DNA of 64,000 bases from JACKAQ01 sp020634975 [NCBI: Calditrichia bacterium]. Lineage in GTDB: Bacteria; Calditrichota; Calditrichia; RBG-13-44-9. Below, one piece after another: positions 17,739 to 27,300 of the stretch. The DNA is taken from contig JACKAQ010000005.1 of NCBI GenBank assembly GCA_020634975.1, positions 62,001 to 126,000 on the forward strand, in the 5' to 3' direction. Below the pieces are notes generated by a model. It worked only from the letters and a program-made list of their open reading frames with translations, searched no databases and was not told the origin of the DNA. How positions within the stretch are numbered: position 1 is the stretch's first letter; every line of letters begins with the position of its first letter. The position numbers and the translations under genes were made by a program.

Positions 17739-17889
17739 CTTTTTTCTTTCAACTTAAACAGTGTATTTACAATGATTTGGAATAGCTCCTTTCGTCATCA
17801 TCCGTAAAAAGCACTGCCACACATTGGCGTTTTATCGCAAAAACGAAGGTTTAATATGATAAAAAACATATATTTACAGATATTATATC

Positions 17890-17916
17890 TTTGTGGCAAA
17901 ATGCGGTTTTGTGGCA
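17890..17916 (+). repeat. Direct repeats of TTTGTGGCA
   Basis: Two copies (17890-17898 and 17908-17916) start 18 bases apart. An inverted GTGGCA lies at 17813-17818, and another is in the -24 element of the FNR promoter. The 17692-18170 gene-free stretch therefore holds the FNR sigma-54 promoter, these repeats and FNR-type site 3. No gene is seen. Confidence 0.4.
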
Positions 17917-17977
17917 GGCGTTTGGAGCGATTTTCGGTTGTTTTTAAGTCAAATTAGCTTTTTATCAACAATTACCC

Positions 17978-18013
17978 TGATACAGATCATGTTTTGTGCT
18001 GATCTGCCTCATT
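17978..18013 (+). promoter_or_regulatory. FNR-type box plus conserved downstream block (site 3)
   Basis: TGATACAGATCA (17978-17989) is followed 8 bases later by GCTGATCTGCCTCATT (17998-18013). Order, spacing and sequence match site 1. It lies about 160 bases upstream of the DHOD-like/Kor operon and about 290 bases from the divergent FNR gene. No convincing -10 was found. Confidence 0.6.
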
Positions 18014-18170
18014 TTTGCAAATGACCGTATTCCCTAAATTATTTTTGCGGATACCTGAAAAGGTTATGGCATGCCTGATTTGCAGTTGAAACTACCTTGC
18101 TGCAAAAGTGACGTGCCGGTTTGTCGAACAAACATTAATTTTTTCACAAACAGTGACGAAGGAGGTCAGT

Positions 18171-19163
18171 ATGGATCTCACAACAAGATATATGGGATTG
18201 ACGCTAAAAAACCCCATTGTCCCATCTGCCTCGCCGCTTTCTGCAAGTCTGGATATGGCTAAAAGACTGGAAGATGCGGGCGCATCCGCAATCGTGATGT
18301 ATTCCCTTTTTGAAGAACAAATTATGCGTCATACGCAGGAGTTGGATTATTATCTGACAACTTATAACGAAAGTTATGCAGAGGCGAACAGCTATTTTCC
18401 TGAACCGGACAAATTTTTTAATTACGACGCCGATGGCTATTTGGAGCAATTGCATTTACTTAAAGAGTCGCTGGATATTCCGGTAATTGCCAGCCTTAAC
18501 GGCGTTTCTGTGGGTGGCTGGATGAATCAAGCCAAAAAAATTGAGGAAGCCGGTGCAGACGGTTTGGAGCTGAACATTTATTATGTGCCAACAGATCCGA
18601 CAATTAGCGGGTTGGAGGTTGAACGCATTTATCTCGACGATTTGACGCATGTAAAAAGCACTATCGATATTCCGGTGGCGGTGAAACTGAACCCGTATTT
18701 CAGCGCAATTGCCAATATGGCGATGAAACTGGACCAGGGCGGGGCAAATGCGCTGGTGCTGTTTAATCGTTTTTATCAGCCGGATATCGATTTGGAAGAA
18801 CGGAATATTGTGCCGAATCTCAAACTCAGCCAATCGTATGATATCCGGTTGCCGCTGCGTTGGATCGCAATTTTATATGGCACGATAAACGCAAGCCTCG
18901 CGGCAAGTTCGGGTATTCATAACGCAGAAGATGCCCTAAAACTAATCATGGCCGGCGCAGATGTAACAATGTTGACATCCGTGATCTATAAAAAAGGTCC
19001 GGAGGTTATCAAAATTATGTTGGAAGAAATGCAGCAGTGGATGGACGAGCACGAAATAGGCTCGTTAAAAGAGATGAAAGGTTCGATGAGCTATTTGTCT
19101 GCGGCTGAGCCGGCGGCATTGGTTCGGGCGAACTACATCAAAACATTGCAAAGCATGAAATAA
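18171..19163 (+). CDS. Dihydroorotate dehydrogenase-like flavoprotein
   Basis: 330 residues of an FMN-binding TIM barrel of the DHOD/PreA superfamily: DLTTRYMGLTLKNPIVPSASPL at the start, SLNGVSVGGWMNQAKKIEEAGADGLELN, PVAVKLNPYF (FMN-contacting Lys) and GIHNAEDALKLIMAGADVTMLTSVIYKKGP (phosphate-binding end). It is not expected to make pyrimidines: such 'DHOD-like' proteins are commonly encoded beside pyruvate or 2-oxoacid:ferredoxin oxidoreductases, as here, and probably exchange electrons with ferredoxin (inference). A strong GAAGGAGGTC Shine-Dalgarno fixes the start; an ATG at 18108 in frame is too far from it. It is the first gene of a four-gene operon under FNR-type site 3. Confidence 0.88.
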   Translation: MDLTTRYMGLTLKNPIVPSASPLSASLDMAKRLEDAGASAIVMYSLFEEQIMRHTQELDYYLTTYNESYAEANSYFPEPDKFFNYDADGYLEQLHLLKESLDIPVIASLNGVSVGGWMNQAKKIEEAGADGLELNIYYVPTDPTISGLEVERIYLDDLTHVKSTIDIPVAVKLNPYFSAIANMAMKLDQGGANALVLFNRFYQPDIDLEERNIVPNLKLSQSYDIRLPLRWIAILYGTINASLAASSGIHNAEDALKLIMAGADVTMLTSVIYKKGPEVIKIMLEEMQQWMDEHEIGSLKEMKGSMSYLSAAEPAALVRANYIKTLQSMK

Positions 19164-19175
19164 TAGAGGTTAAAT

Positions 19176-19967
19176 ATGTTTGTGCCAGCCCTTTCCGATT
19201 CAAATGATCTGCGGAAGGGGAAACGGTTGCAACGAAAACACATCAACTTTGTGGTTGACGCGCTCGGATTTGCGCTGTTTACCTTTCTGATCGGAACAGG
19301 TTTTTTGTTGAGATACGCCCTGCCGCCCGGCAGCGGTGGCGAAGCCGGCAGCCACGGTGGCGAGCGTGTCGTGAAAGTGCTGTGGGGATTAACCCGGCAT
19401 GAGTGGGGCAGTATTCATTTCTGGATATCTGTCGGGCTGATGGCTGCGATGGCGCTACATCTCATTTTGCACTGGCGCTGGATTGTCGCCATGGTTCAGG
19501 GCAGAGCCGCTTCGGGTTCCGGTATGCGCGTTGCCTTCGGCATTCTCGGCGCTGCCGGAATTATTTTTTTGGCAGCGCTCCCTCCGCTTTCTGATGTTCA
19601 GAAACTGACCTTCAATGAATTGCGCGATATGCGCAAAGCTGAAAGAGAATCGGCAAATCCTGCTGTATCGTCTCATAAAGCTGATCCAACACATCAACAA
19701 ACAATTTCAAATAAAACACAACAACACATTGCGGATTCACAATCTATCGACACGGAAGTGGATGTTTTTACAGAAATTGACGGCTCTGCGACCATTGTAT
19801 CCATTCACCAAAAATACGATGTGCCGATCGATTATCTGATCCGCAAATTAGGGGTAAACGCATCGGACGCGGAAATTCAACTTGGGCAATTGGGCAAAAC
19901 CAACGGTTTTACAATGGTTCAGGTTCAGGAATTCGTGCGTCGGTATGCGGCAAAATCCCATCACTGA
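19176..19967 (+). CDS. DUF4405 membrane protein, probable b-type haem protein
   Basis: 263 residues. Three membrane helices in the first 150 (NFVVDALGFALFTFLIGTGFLL, SIHFWISVGLMAAMALHLILHW, MRVAFGILGAAGIIFLAALPPL) carry His residues in HEWGSIHFW and ALHLILHW. These are spaced like haem ligands in DUF4405/cytochrome b561-like proteins. A hydrophilic linker follows, and then a small domain (ATIVSIHQKYDVPIDYLIRKLGV..) seen in other redox proteins as a helix-turn-helix-like module. It lies between the DHOD-like and Kor genes (12 and 29 base gaps), so it could pass electrons from ferredoxin or the flavoprotein to the quinone pool. That role is inference. Confidence 0.75.
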   Translation: MFVPALSDSNDLRKGKRLQRKHINFVVDALGFALFTFLIGTGFLLRYALPPGSGGEAGSHGGERVVKVLWGLTRHEWGSIHFWISVGLMAAMALHLILHWRWIVAMVQGRAASGSGMRVAFGILGAAGIIFLAALPPLSDVQKLTFNELRDMRKAERESANPAVSSHKADPTHQQTISNKTQQHIADSQSIDTEVDVFTEIDGSATIVSIHQKYDVPIDYLIRKLGVNASDAEIQLGQLGKTNGFTMVQVQEFVRRYAAKSHH

Positions 19968-19996
19968 TTTCTAAAAAAATAATTTGGAGGGCTCCA

Positions 19997-21400
19997 ATGT
20001 CAACTGTCAAAATAAGACCTAAACCAGTGGTAATTCCCGAATTATGCAAAGGGTGCGGACGCTGCATCGATGCGTGCCCAAAGCATTGTTTTCATTACGG
20101 AACGGATATCAATCCGCTTTCCGGGTTGATCCCGGTTGAGGTGGATCTGGATATTTGCAACGGCTGCGGGCTGTGTTTCGAAGCCTGTCCCGAGCCGTTC
20201 GGGATGCAACAGATGTTCGATTCCCAAAAAGGGTATGAAAACGGCGAAGTTTACAAACCCGCCACCAATCACCGCGAAATGTTAAAACCGCACACCATTC
20301 CCGACGAAAGAATTCCGTTGCCGGAAATGCCGCCGCTATTTATCAAAGGCACTTACGCTGCCGCGATTGGCGCGTTGATGGCCGGCTGCCGCCATTTTTA
20401 CGGCTATCCGATTACGCCATCCACCGAAGGTGCGGAGCTTATGGCAAAATTGCTGCCCAAAATGGACGGCGTGTTTGTGCAAGCCGTTAGCGAGGTTGCC
20501 ACGGTAAATATGATGTATGGCTGCGGCGGAGCTGGTTTGCCGTGCATGACTTTTACATCGTCACCCGGATTTAGCCTGATGTTGGAAGGCATTTCGTACA
20601 TGATCGGTGCGGAAGTGCCGGGCGTTTTTGTGAATATCATGCGCGGCGGTCCCGGATTGGGCAATATCGGCCCGGAACAATCGGATATCAAGTTGGTGTG
20701 CCGGGGATTGGGACACGGAAATACCCACGCCATTTCGCTGGCGGCATCTTCGCCGCAGGAAATGATGGAATTGAGCATTTTAGCGTTCGAGCTCGCGTTT
20801 AAATATCGCAATCCGGTGATTTTGCTCGGCGATGGTTACCTCGGGCAAATTTCCGGAAAAGTGAATTTACCGGAATATCTCGTAAAACCCGGACTGCCGG
20901 AATGGGCAGTTTTCGGCGATGCCGAACATCGCGGTAACCTTATTTGCTCCATTGCCATTTCCGAAGCGGAGCTGGAACAGCACAACCGCGATCTCAATCG
21001 CAAATACCGCGAAATGAGCGAAAACGAACAACGCGCCGATCTGTTCTGCTGTGACGATGCCGAAGTGCTGATTGTCGCGGCAAACACGCCCGCGCGAATG
21101 GCAAAAGGCGCGGTTCAGGCGTTGCGCGAAAAAGGTGTGAAAGCCGGATTGTTCCGCCCGATAACCATGTGGCCGTTCCCGATCGATTTTCTGGTGCCGC
21201 TGTTGGATCACGTTCAGGAAATTCTGGTGGTCGAAGCCAGCAACGGTCAACTGGAAGACGAGCTCCGGCTGGCGTTAAGCCACGCACATGTGCCGGATAC
21301 GCCGTTTATCGATGACATCCGGCATTTTGGCGGCGTGCTGCCGCAGAAACAGGAAATCATCGATAAAGTGCTGCACACGTTTATTCCTGTTTCCAAATGA
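19997..21400 (+). CDS. korA: 2-oxoacid:ferredoxin oxidoreductase alpha subunit with fused 2[4Fe-4S] ferredoxin domain
   Basis: 467 residues. Residues 1-75 are a two-cluster ferredoxin (LCKGCGRCIDACPKHC and ICNGCGLCFEACPEPF), which is a separate subunit in most four-subunit enzymes. Residues about 115-467 form the alpha chain with YPITPSTEGAELM, FVQAVSEVATVNMMYG and PGFSLMLEGISYMIGAE. It oxidises a 2-oxoacid to the acyl-CoA, CO2 and reduced ferredoxin. The substrate (2-oxoglutarate or branched-chain 2-oxoacids) cannot be read from the sequence. A TTTGGAGGGC Shine-Dalgarno is present. The beta-gamma fusion follows after 85 bases. Confidence 0.92.
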   Translation: MSTVKIRPKPVVIPELCKGCGRCIDACPKHCFHYGTDINPLSGLIPVEVDLDICNGCGLCFEACPEPFGMQQMFDSQKGYENGEVYKPATNHREMLKPHTIPDERIPLPEMPPLFIKGTYAAAIGALMAGCRHFYGYPITPSTEGAELMAKLLPKMDGVFVQAVSEVATVNMMYGCGGAGLPCMTFTSSPGFSLMLEGISYMIGAEVPGVFVNIMRGGPGLGNIGPEQSDIKLVCRGLGHGNTHAISLAASSPQEMMELSILAFELAFKYRNPVILLGDGYLGQISGKVNLPEYLVKPGLPEWAVFGDAEHRGNLICSIAISEAELEQHNRDLNRKYREMSENEQRADLFCCDDAEVLIVAANTPARMAKGAVQALREKGVKAGLFRPITMWPFPIDFLVPLLDHVQEILVVEASNGQLEDELRLALSHAHVPDTPFIDDIRHFGGVLPQKQEIIDKVLHTFIPVSK

Positions 21401-21485
21401 GCGAAAAACGGCTGCCGCAGTACCTAATTTATTGATGAAAAAACGAAAACATTCGCCGGATTTGATGCCGGCGGGAGGATATAAA

Positions 21486-22916
21486 ATGAGCGTCTATTAT
21501 GAAAAATTTTCCCGGCACGCCAGCGGACAGGGGCTAAAAGGGCAAACCACCCATTATTGCCCCGGTTGCGGTCACGGGTTGGCACATAATTATTTATCGG
21601 AAACCATCGAAGAACTGGATATTCAGGATCGCACTGTGGCCATTTCGCCGGTGGGTTGCAGCGTTTTCCTCTACTATTATATGGACGTCGGCAATACGCA
21701 GGCGGCACACGGTCGAGCTCCGGCAGTGGCGATCGGACACAAAACGGCGAATCCAAATTCCATCGTTATCAGCTATCAGGGCGATGGCGATTTGGCGTCG
21801 ATCGGGCTTGCGGAAATTATGCAAGCGGCGCAAATGGGAATCCCGATAACCGTTATCTTTATCAATAATGCAACTTACGCGATGACCGGCGGACAGCTTG
21901 CGCCAACCACGCTCACCGGAATGAAAACCGCAACAACGCCATACGGTCGCGACCGCTTCACCGGACAACCGCTGAAAATGGCGGAACTGATCGCCCAACT
22001 GGAAGGCCCGGTTTATGTGGAACGCGTGGCGCTGTTTGATAACAAACAACGCAATCGCGCCAAAAAAGCGATCAAAAAAGCAGTGCAGATGCAGGTGGAA
22101 AATCGCGGATTTGCATTTGTGGAAGTGCTTTCCGAATGCCCGACACACCTGAAACTATCGCCGGCCGATTCCCAAAAATGGGTGAAAGAAAATATGGTGC
22201 CGGTGTTTCCGCTCGGTGTAAAAAAGGATGTGGAAACGGAACCGTGGTTCGATTTGAAACCGCCAAAATTCGATCCGCAACTGATGGTCGATAAAATTTG
22301 CTGGGACAAAGAAACGCCCGAAAAATTTGCCGAAAAATTCCCGGATCACATCGACAGCGAAGATATTTCGCTAAAACTGGCCGGTGCCGGCGGCGACGGT
22401 GCGCAAACGGCTGCATCGCTGATCGCCCGCTCCGCGGTGAACGAGGGATTCGACGCCACTCATATACCCAGCTACGGGCCGGAATCGCGCGGCGGCACAT
22501 CGTACGCGGATGTGCACATCGCCAAAAGCGAAGTGCTTTCGCCGTCTGCTTTGCATCCGCATATTTTGCTGGCGTTCAACAGCCCCAGCATGATGAAATT
22601 TGGTCCGCAGGTTCGGGAAAACGGCATTATTATTTACGATAGCTCGGTTATTTCCGATTTGCCGGCGCTGGAAAAAGGGGTACGCGCTTTCGGCGTGCCG
22701 TTCTCACAAATTGCCAAAGACCTCGGCAAAGTGATGGTGAAAAATATTGTGGCGCTGGGCGCGTTGCAGGCGGTTACCCAAATGTTCCCGAAGGAAACAT
22801 TTTTGAACACTGTCCGCAGTGCGCTGCACGATAAATGTGCCATGATTCCGTTGAACGAACAGGCTTTTGAATCCGGTCAGCAGTTTATCGCGAAATCGAA
22901 ATTCAGCGAAAATTAA
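21486..22916 (+). CDS. korB: 2-oxoacid:ferredoxin oxidoreductase, fused beta and gamma subunits
   Basis: 476 residues. The first 290 are the thiamine-diphosphate (beta) subunit: THYCPGCGHG with Cys for the proximal cluster, SPVGCSVF, and the TPP/Mg motif GDGDLASIGLAEIMQAA through NNATYAMTGGQ. Residues about 305-476 are the gamma subunit (LAGAGGDGAQTAASLIARSAV, PSYGPESRGGTSYADVHI). Together with the ferredoxin-alpha gene this makes a two-gene enzyme with all four functional parts. The GGGAGGATATAAA Shine-Dalgarno sets the start; longer in-frame readings run back into korA. A strong terminator follows. Confidence 0.92.
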   Translation: MSVYYEKFSRHASGQGLKGQTTHYCPGCGHGLAHNYLSETIEELDIQDRTVAISPVGCSVFLYYYMDVGNTQAAHGRAPAVAIGHKTANPNSIVISYQGDGDLASIGLAEIMQAAQMGIPITVIFINNATYAMTGGQLAPTTLTGMKTATTPYGRDRFTGQPLKMAELIAQLEGPVYVERVALFDNKQRNRAKKAIKKAVQMQVENRGFAFVEVLSECPTHLKLSPADSQKWVKENMVPVFPLGVKKDVETEPWFDLKPPKFDPQLMVDKICWDKETPEKFAEKFPDHIDSEDISLKLAGAGGDGAQTAASLIARSAVNEGFDATHIPSYGPESRGGTSYADVHIAKSEVLSPSALHPHILLAFNSPSMMKFGPQVRENGIIIYDSSVISDLPALEKGVRAFGVPFSQIAKDLGKVMVKNIVALGALQAVTQMFPKETFLNTVRSALHDKCAMIPLNEQAFESGQQFIAKSKFSEN

Positions 22917-22953
22917 TTTTTTCCGTTTCACCCGAAATCGATTTTTAAACCAC

Positions 22954-22987
22954 AAAGTGCCATCCGAACCGGGTGGCACTTTTTTTT
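22954..22987 (+). terminator. Intrinsic terminator of the Kor operon
   Basis: The stem AAAGTGCCA / TGGCACTTT (22954-22962 and 22974-22982) with an 11-base loop runs into eight T. The rest of the 445-base gap to rnfB (22917-23361) holds the rnfB sigma-54 promoter and no gene I can support. Confidence 0.9.
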
Positions 22988-23246
22988 CAATCTGCTATTG
23001 CCGCTGCTTCTTTTTTCACCCGGATGCACAACCGTCCCTTCTCATCGGTCAGCGAGAAATAACAGGTGCCACAATTTACATAAGCATCATCTGTTGTTTC
23101 CGCAATTAACAGTTTGATTTTACGAAGCTTAACTGATTTTTTTTGATGATTTCGGTAGAAATGTGGCAGGTATTCAAAAAATAAAGACATGAAAAAAATA
23201 CAGATAAGCTACTGTTTAATTTGTGTTTATGGATTCACAAAATATG

Positions 23247-23262
23247 TGGCAAATGTTTTGCT
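23247..23262 (+). promoter_or_regulatory. Sigma-54 (-24/-12) promoter of the rnfB-nifJ-rnf cluster
   Basis: TGGCAAA-N4-TTGCT: GG at 23248-23249, exactly 10 bases, then GC at 23260-23261. This fits the TGGCACG-N4-TTGCW consensus except for the CG after TGGCA. The expected start near 23273 leaves about a 90-base leader to rnfB and rules out the in-frame upstream start at 23221. Confidence 0.6.
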
Positions 23263-23361
23263 AACACATCAGGTGCTTTAACAATTAATGAGAAACAAAA
23301 TGCAAAAAGAAACACATACTACACACAGCAGCATAAAAGACGACCTTGCAGGGTTAAACCC

Positions 23362-24231
23362 ATGACACTATTTATTACATCTGTAACTGCTTTGGGCGGG
23401 TTAACCGTTCTCCTCGCGATCATCCTGATTTTTGCCAATAAAAAACTCTTCGTTTATGAAGATCCACGAATTGATGTTGTGGAGGATATGTTACCGCACG
23501 CCAATTGTGGTGCTTGCGGTTTTCCCGGCTGCCGCCCGTTTGCGGAAGCGTTGGTGAAAAGCGAAGCGTTGCCCGGAAAATGCACCGTCAGTTCCGATGA
23601 AGGGCGCGAAAGTATCGCCAAATATTTGGGCGTGGATGTCGGTTCGGCAGAAAAAATAGTTGCCCGGTTAGCTTGTGCCGGCGGCATCAACGTTGCCCGC
23701 AATCGCGCAAAATACGAAGGCATGAATTCCTGCCGTGCGGCTGCGGTGGTAACCGGCGGCGGCAAAGGCTGTTTTTGGGGATGTTTGGGACTCGCCGATT
23801 GCGAAGTTTCCTGCGATTTTGGCGCGATAACGATGAACAAATTTTCGCTGCCGGTGGTGGATGAAGCCAAATGCACTGCCTGCAACGACTGTGTGGAAGT
23901 TTGCCCGAAAGGGCTGTTTTCGTTGCAGCCAGCCAACCGCAGATTGTGGGTGGCCTGCAAAAACGAGGAATTCGGCGACGGCATTCTGGAGGATTGCGAA
24001 GTGGGCTGCACCGCCTGCGGACGCTGCGCAATGGATGCCCCCGGCGATCTCATCGTAATGAAAAATAACCTGCCACATGTTGATTATAGCAGAAATCACA
24101 ACACCCGCGTGCCCATCGAGCGATGCCCGACCGGTGCCATCGTTTGGCTGGATAAAGAGAAAGGTCCCCAAAAGGGAAGGGAAAGCAAAAAAGTGATCCG
24201 CAAAGAAGCCATGCGTCCGGGAACAACATAA
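23362..24231 (+). CDS. rnfB: Electron transport complex subunit RnfB
   Basis: 289 residues. An N-terminal membrane helix (LFITSVTALGGLTVLLAIILIFA) is followed by the RnfB hallmark NCGACGFPGCRPFAEAL...GKC (one [4Fe-4S], CX2CX4CXnC). Next come the segment KGCFWGCLGLADC and ferredoxin clusters KCTACNDCVEVCP and CTACGRCAMDAP. In the last the fourth Cys position next to Pro is Ala, with a further Cys in RCPTGAIVW that may complete a cluster. RnfB is the ferredoxin-accepting subunit of the ion-pumping ferredoxin:NAD+ oxidoreductase. It is separated from rnfC by the PFOR gene. The start at 23362 (MTLFITSV) follows the family and the sigma-54 promoter. Confidence 0.93.
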   Translation: MTLFITSVTALGGLTVLLAIILIFANKKLFVYEDPRIDVVEDMLPHANCGACGFPGCRPFAEALVKSEALPGKCTVSSDEGRESIAKYLGVDVGSAEKIVARLACAGGINVARNRAKYEGMNSCRAAAVVTGGGKGCFWGCLGLADCEVSCDFGAITMNKFSLPVVDEAKCTACNDCVEVCPKGLFSLQPANRRLWVACKNEEFGDGILEDCEVGCTACGRCAMDAPGDLIVMKNNLPHVDYSRNHNTRVPIERCPTGAIVWLDKEKGPQKGRESKKVIRKEAMRPGTT

Positions 24232-24332
24232 TTGCAACGGCGCAGCCGCCAAAAAAATCGGCTGTATTTGATATAAATTATTGAAAAATAGATAGATAAA
24301 TCCACTGATAATATTTCATAAGGATGGGAACC

Positions 24333-27300
24333 ATGTTCAAAAAATCCAAAGAAAAACAAACGTTTAAATATCCGGGAACGCGTGCTGCGATGGATGGCAA
24401 CACTGCCGCCATTATGTGCGAGCGGGAATCGACCGATGCTGCTGGCGCGTATCCCATCACGCCATCCACCCAAATGGGTGAATATTGGGCGGAAGAAACC
24501 GCAAAAGGGCACATTAATATATCTGACCGTCCGCTGATTTTTGTTGAGCCGGAAGGCGAACATGCTGCCGCAGCTGTAACCGCCGGTTTATCGATGACCG
24601 GATTGCGGGCATCAAACTTTTCCTCCGGACAGGGTATTGCCTACATGCACGAATCGCTGTATGCCGCGGTTGGCAAGCGCCTCACTTATGTGCTGAACAT
24701 CGGCGCACGCGCCATGACCAAATCGACATTAAACGTGCACGCCGGTCACGATGATTACCACTGCGTGGACGATACCGGATTTTTCCAACTGTTCGCCAAA
24801 AATGCCCAGCAGGTTGCGGATTTGAACATCATTTCGCACCGTGTTGCGGAACTGGCGCTAACGCCCGGCATTATTGCGCAGGATGGATTTTTGACGACCC
24901 ACCTCATCGAATCGCTGATGATTCCCGAACGCGAACTGATTGCCGAATACCTCGGTCGTCCGGATGATATTATTGATACGCCGACAGCCGCTCAGCGCAT
25001 CATTTACGGCCCGCAACGCCGCCGCATTCCCGAACTGTGGGATGTGGACAATCCGGTGATGGCCGGCATCGTGCAAAACCAGGATTCGTATATGCAATCT
25101 GTTGCTGCACAACGTCCGTTCTTTTTCGATCACATTCAGCAATTGACTGATCAGGCGATGGAAGAATTCTACGCATTGACCGGCCGCGATTACCGACGGG
25201 TAATGACCTATCGCACGGAAGACGCGGATTATCTGATTCTCGGTCAGGGCAGCGTTGTTTCCAGCGCCGAAGTGGTTGCCGATTACCTGCGCGAAACCCG
25301 CGGACTGAAAGTGGGCGTGGTCAATATGGTCATGTTCCGTCCCTTCCCCGGCGATCTGCTCGGTGGCGTTCTCAAAGGTAAAAAAGGCGTTGCCGTTCTG
25401 GAACGACTCGACCAACCCTTGGCAGTAGACCTGCCGCTGATGCGCGAAATTCGCGCCACGGTCACCAAATGCCTCGAAAATGGTCAGGAAAAAGGCAAAA
25501 ACCTGCCGTATCCCGAACTGGAAGTTTACAAATCATCCGCCGATGCACCGAAACTCTACTCCGGTTCATTCGGTATGGGCAGCCGCGATTTGCAGCCGGA
25601 AGGTCTGATCGGCACTATCGAAAACATGCTGCCGGACGGCAAACAGAAAAAATTATTCTACCTCGGCATTGATTTTATCCGCGAAACAGCGATGACGCCG
25701 AAACAGGAAATTTATCAGCAAACCATCGAAGAATCGTATCCGAAAGTGAAGGAACTGGCGATTCGCGGCAGCGAAAATCCCAACCTGATTCCTCCCGGCG
25801 GCATCACCATCCGTTTGCACTCTGTTGGCGGTTGGGGCATGGTAACCACCGGTAAAAACATGGCGATGACCTTGTTTGACCTGCTCGGCTATCACATCAA
25901 AGCCAATCCCAAATACGGTTCGGAGAAAAAAGGCCAGCCGACCACATTTTATCTCTCCGCAGCGCCGGAACCGATCCGCGTGAACTGCGAATATTACTTT
26001 GTGGACGTTGTGCTCTCGCCGGATCCGAACGTGTTCCATCATACCAACGCGCTTTCCGGATTGAAAAAAGGCGGCGTGTTCATTATCCAAAGCGAATACG
26101 AAAACGCAGACAAAGTGTGGTCGGAAATCCCGGTTCACTATCAGAAATTTATTGTTGATAACGATATTAAAATTTTCTACATCGACGCGTTCAAAATTGC
26201 CCGCGAAGAAGCATCCGATCCGGAATTGCAATTCCGGATGCAGGGTAACGCCTTCCAGGGCGCATTTTTCGCTGCATCACCGACCATGGAAAAAACCGGT
26301 TTGAGCGAAGAAACATTGTTCAAATCGATTGAAGAACAATTGAATTACAAATTCGGTGGCAAAGGTCGCCGGGTTGTGGAAGATAACTTGCGAGTTGTGC
26401 GTCGCGGATTTGACGAAGTGCACGAAATCACCAACAAAACCGTTGGTGCCGGTGTTGCTGCCAACGGCAACGGCAAAGCATCCAACGAACCCGCATTGCC
26501 GATGATGCTGAAACACATTCCGCAAAGCGAAGCGCCGACCACCGATATCCATCGTTTTTGGGAACAAACCGGCAGTTTTTATGCCCGTGGCATGGGTAAC
26601 GATGTGATTACCGATCCGTTTATCGGGCTGAGCGTAATGCCGGCGGTCACCAGCGTTTTCCGCGATATGACCGGTATTCGTTTCAATCACCCGGAATGGG
26701 TGCCCGAAAATTGCACCGCTTGCGGCGATTGTTACACGGTTTGCCCGGATACGGCAATTCCCGGTTTGGTCAACGAAGTCGGCGAAGTGCTGGATACGGT
26801 CGTCAGCCGGGTGAAAAAAGCCGGTCACAGCGTCAAACACCTGCCCAAAGCCGTGCGCAAAATGGAAAGCAAACTGCACGAAATTCTCGGCGAAGCCTCG
26901 GAAAAAGACAACGTTCGCAAAATGATTTCGCAGGCGATCCAAAGCACGATTAAAGACAGCGGCCTGAGCGGCGACGAACGGTCGGAATTGCAAAAAGAAT
27001 TCCAGTTGTTCGAAGAAATGCTGGGCGATTTCCAGTTCAGCATCACCCGTCCGTATTTCACGCTGTATGAAAAGAAACAGAAAAACAGCGGTGGATTGTT
27101 CAGCATCACTGTTAATCCGTATACCTGCAAAGGCTGTATGGAATGCGTTCAGGTATGTAACGACGACGCGTTGCGCGCTATCCCGCAGACCGGAACCACC
27201 GTCAAACGTATGCAGGATGAATGGGATTTCTGGATGGATCTGCCGAACTCGGCGAAAAAATTCTCCCGCATTGATGATCTGGAAGAAGGCGTTGGCGCAC

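Noticed and set aside
18066-18084. TGGCATGCCTGATTTGCAG upstream of the DHOD-like gene as a third sigma-54 promoter
   Set aside because: GG and GC are 12 bases apart instead of 10.
22987-23190. A 67-residue minus-strand reading in the gap between the Kor operon and rnfB
   Set aside because: No Shine-Dalgarno, no recognisable motif, and it begins inside the terminator T-run region; more likely chance.
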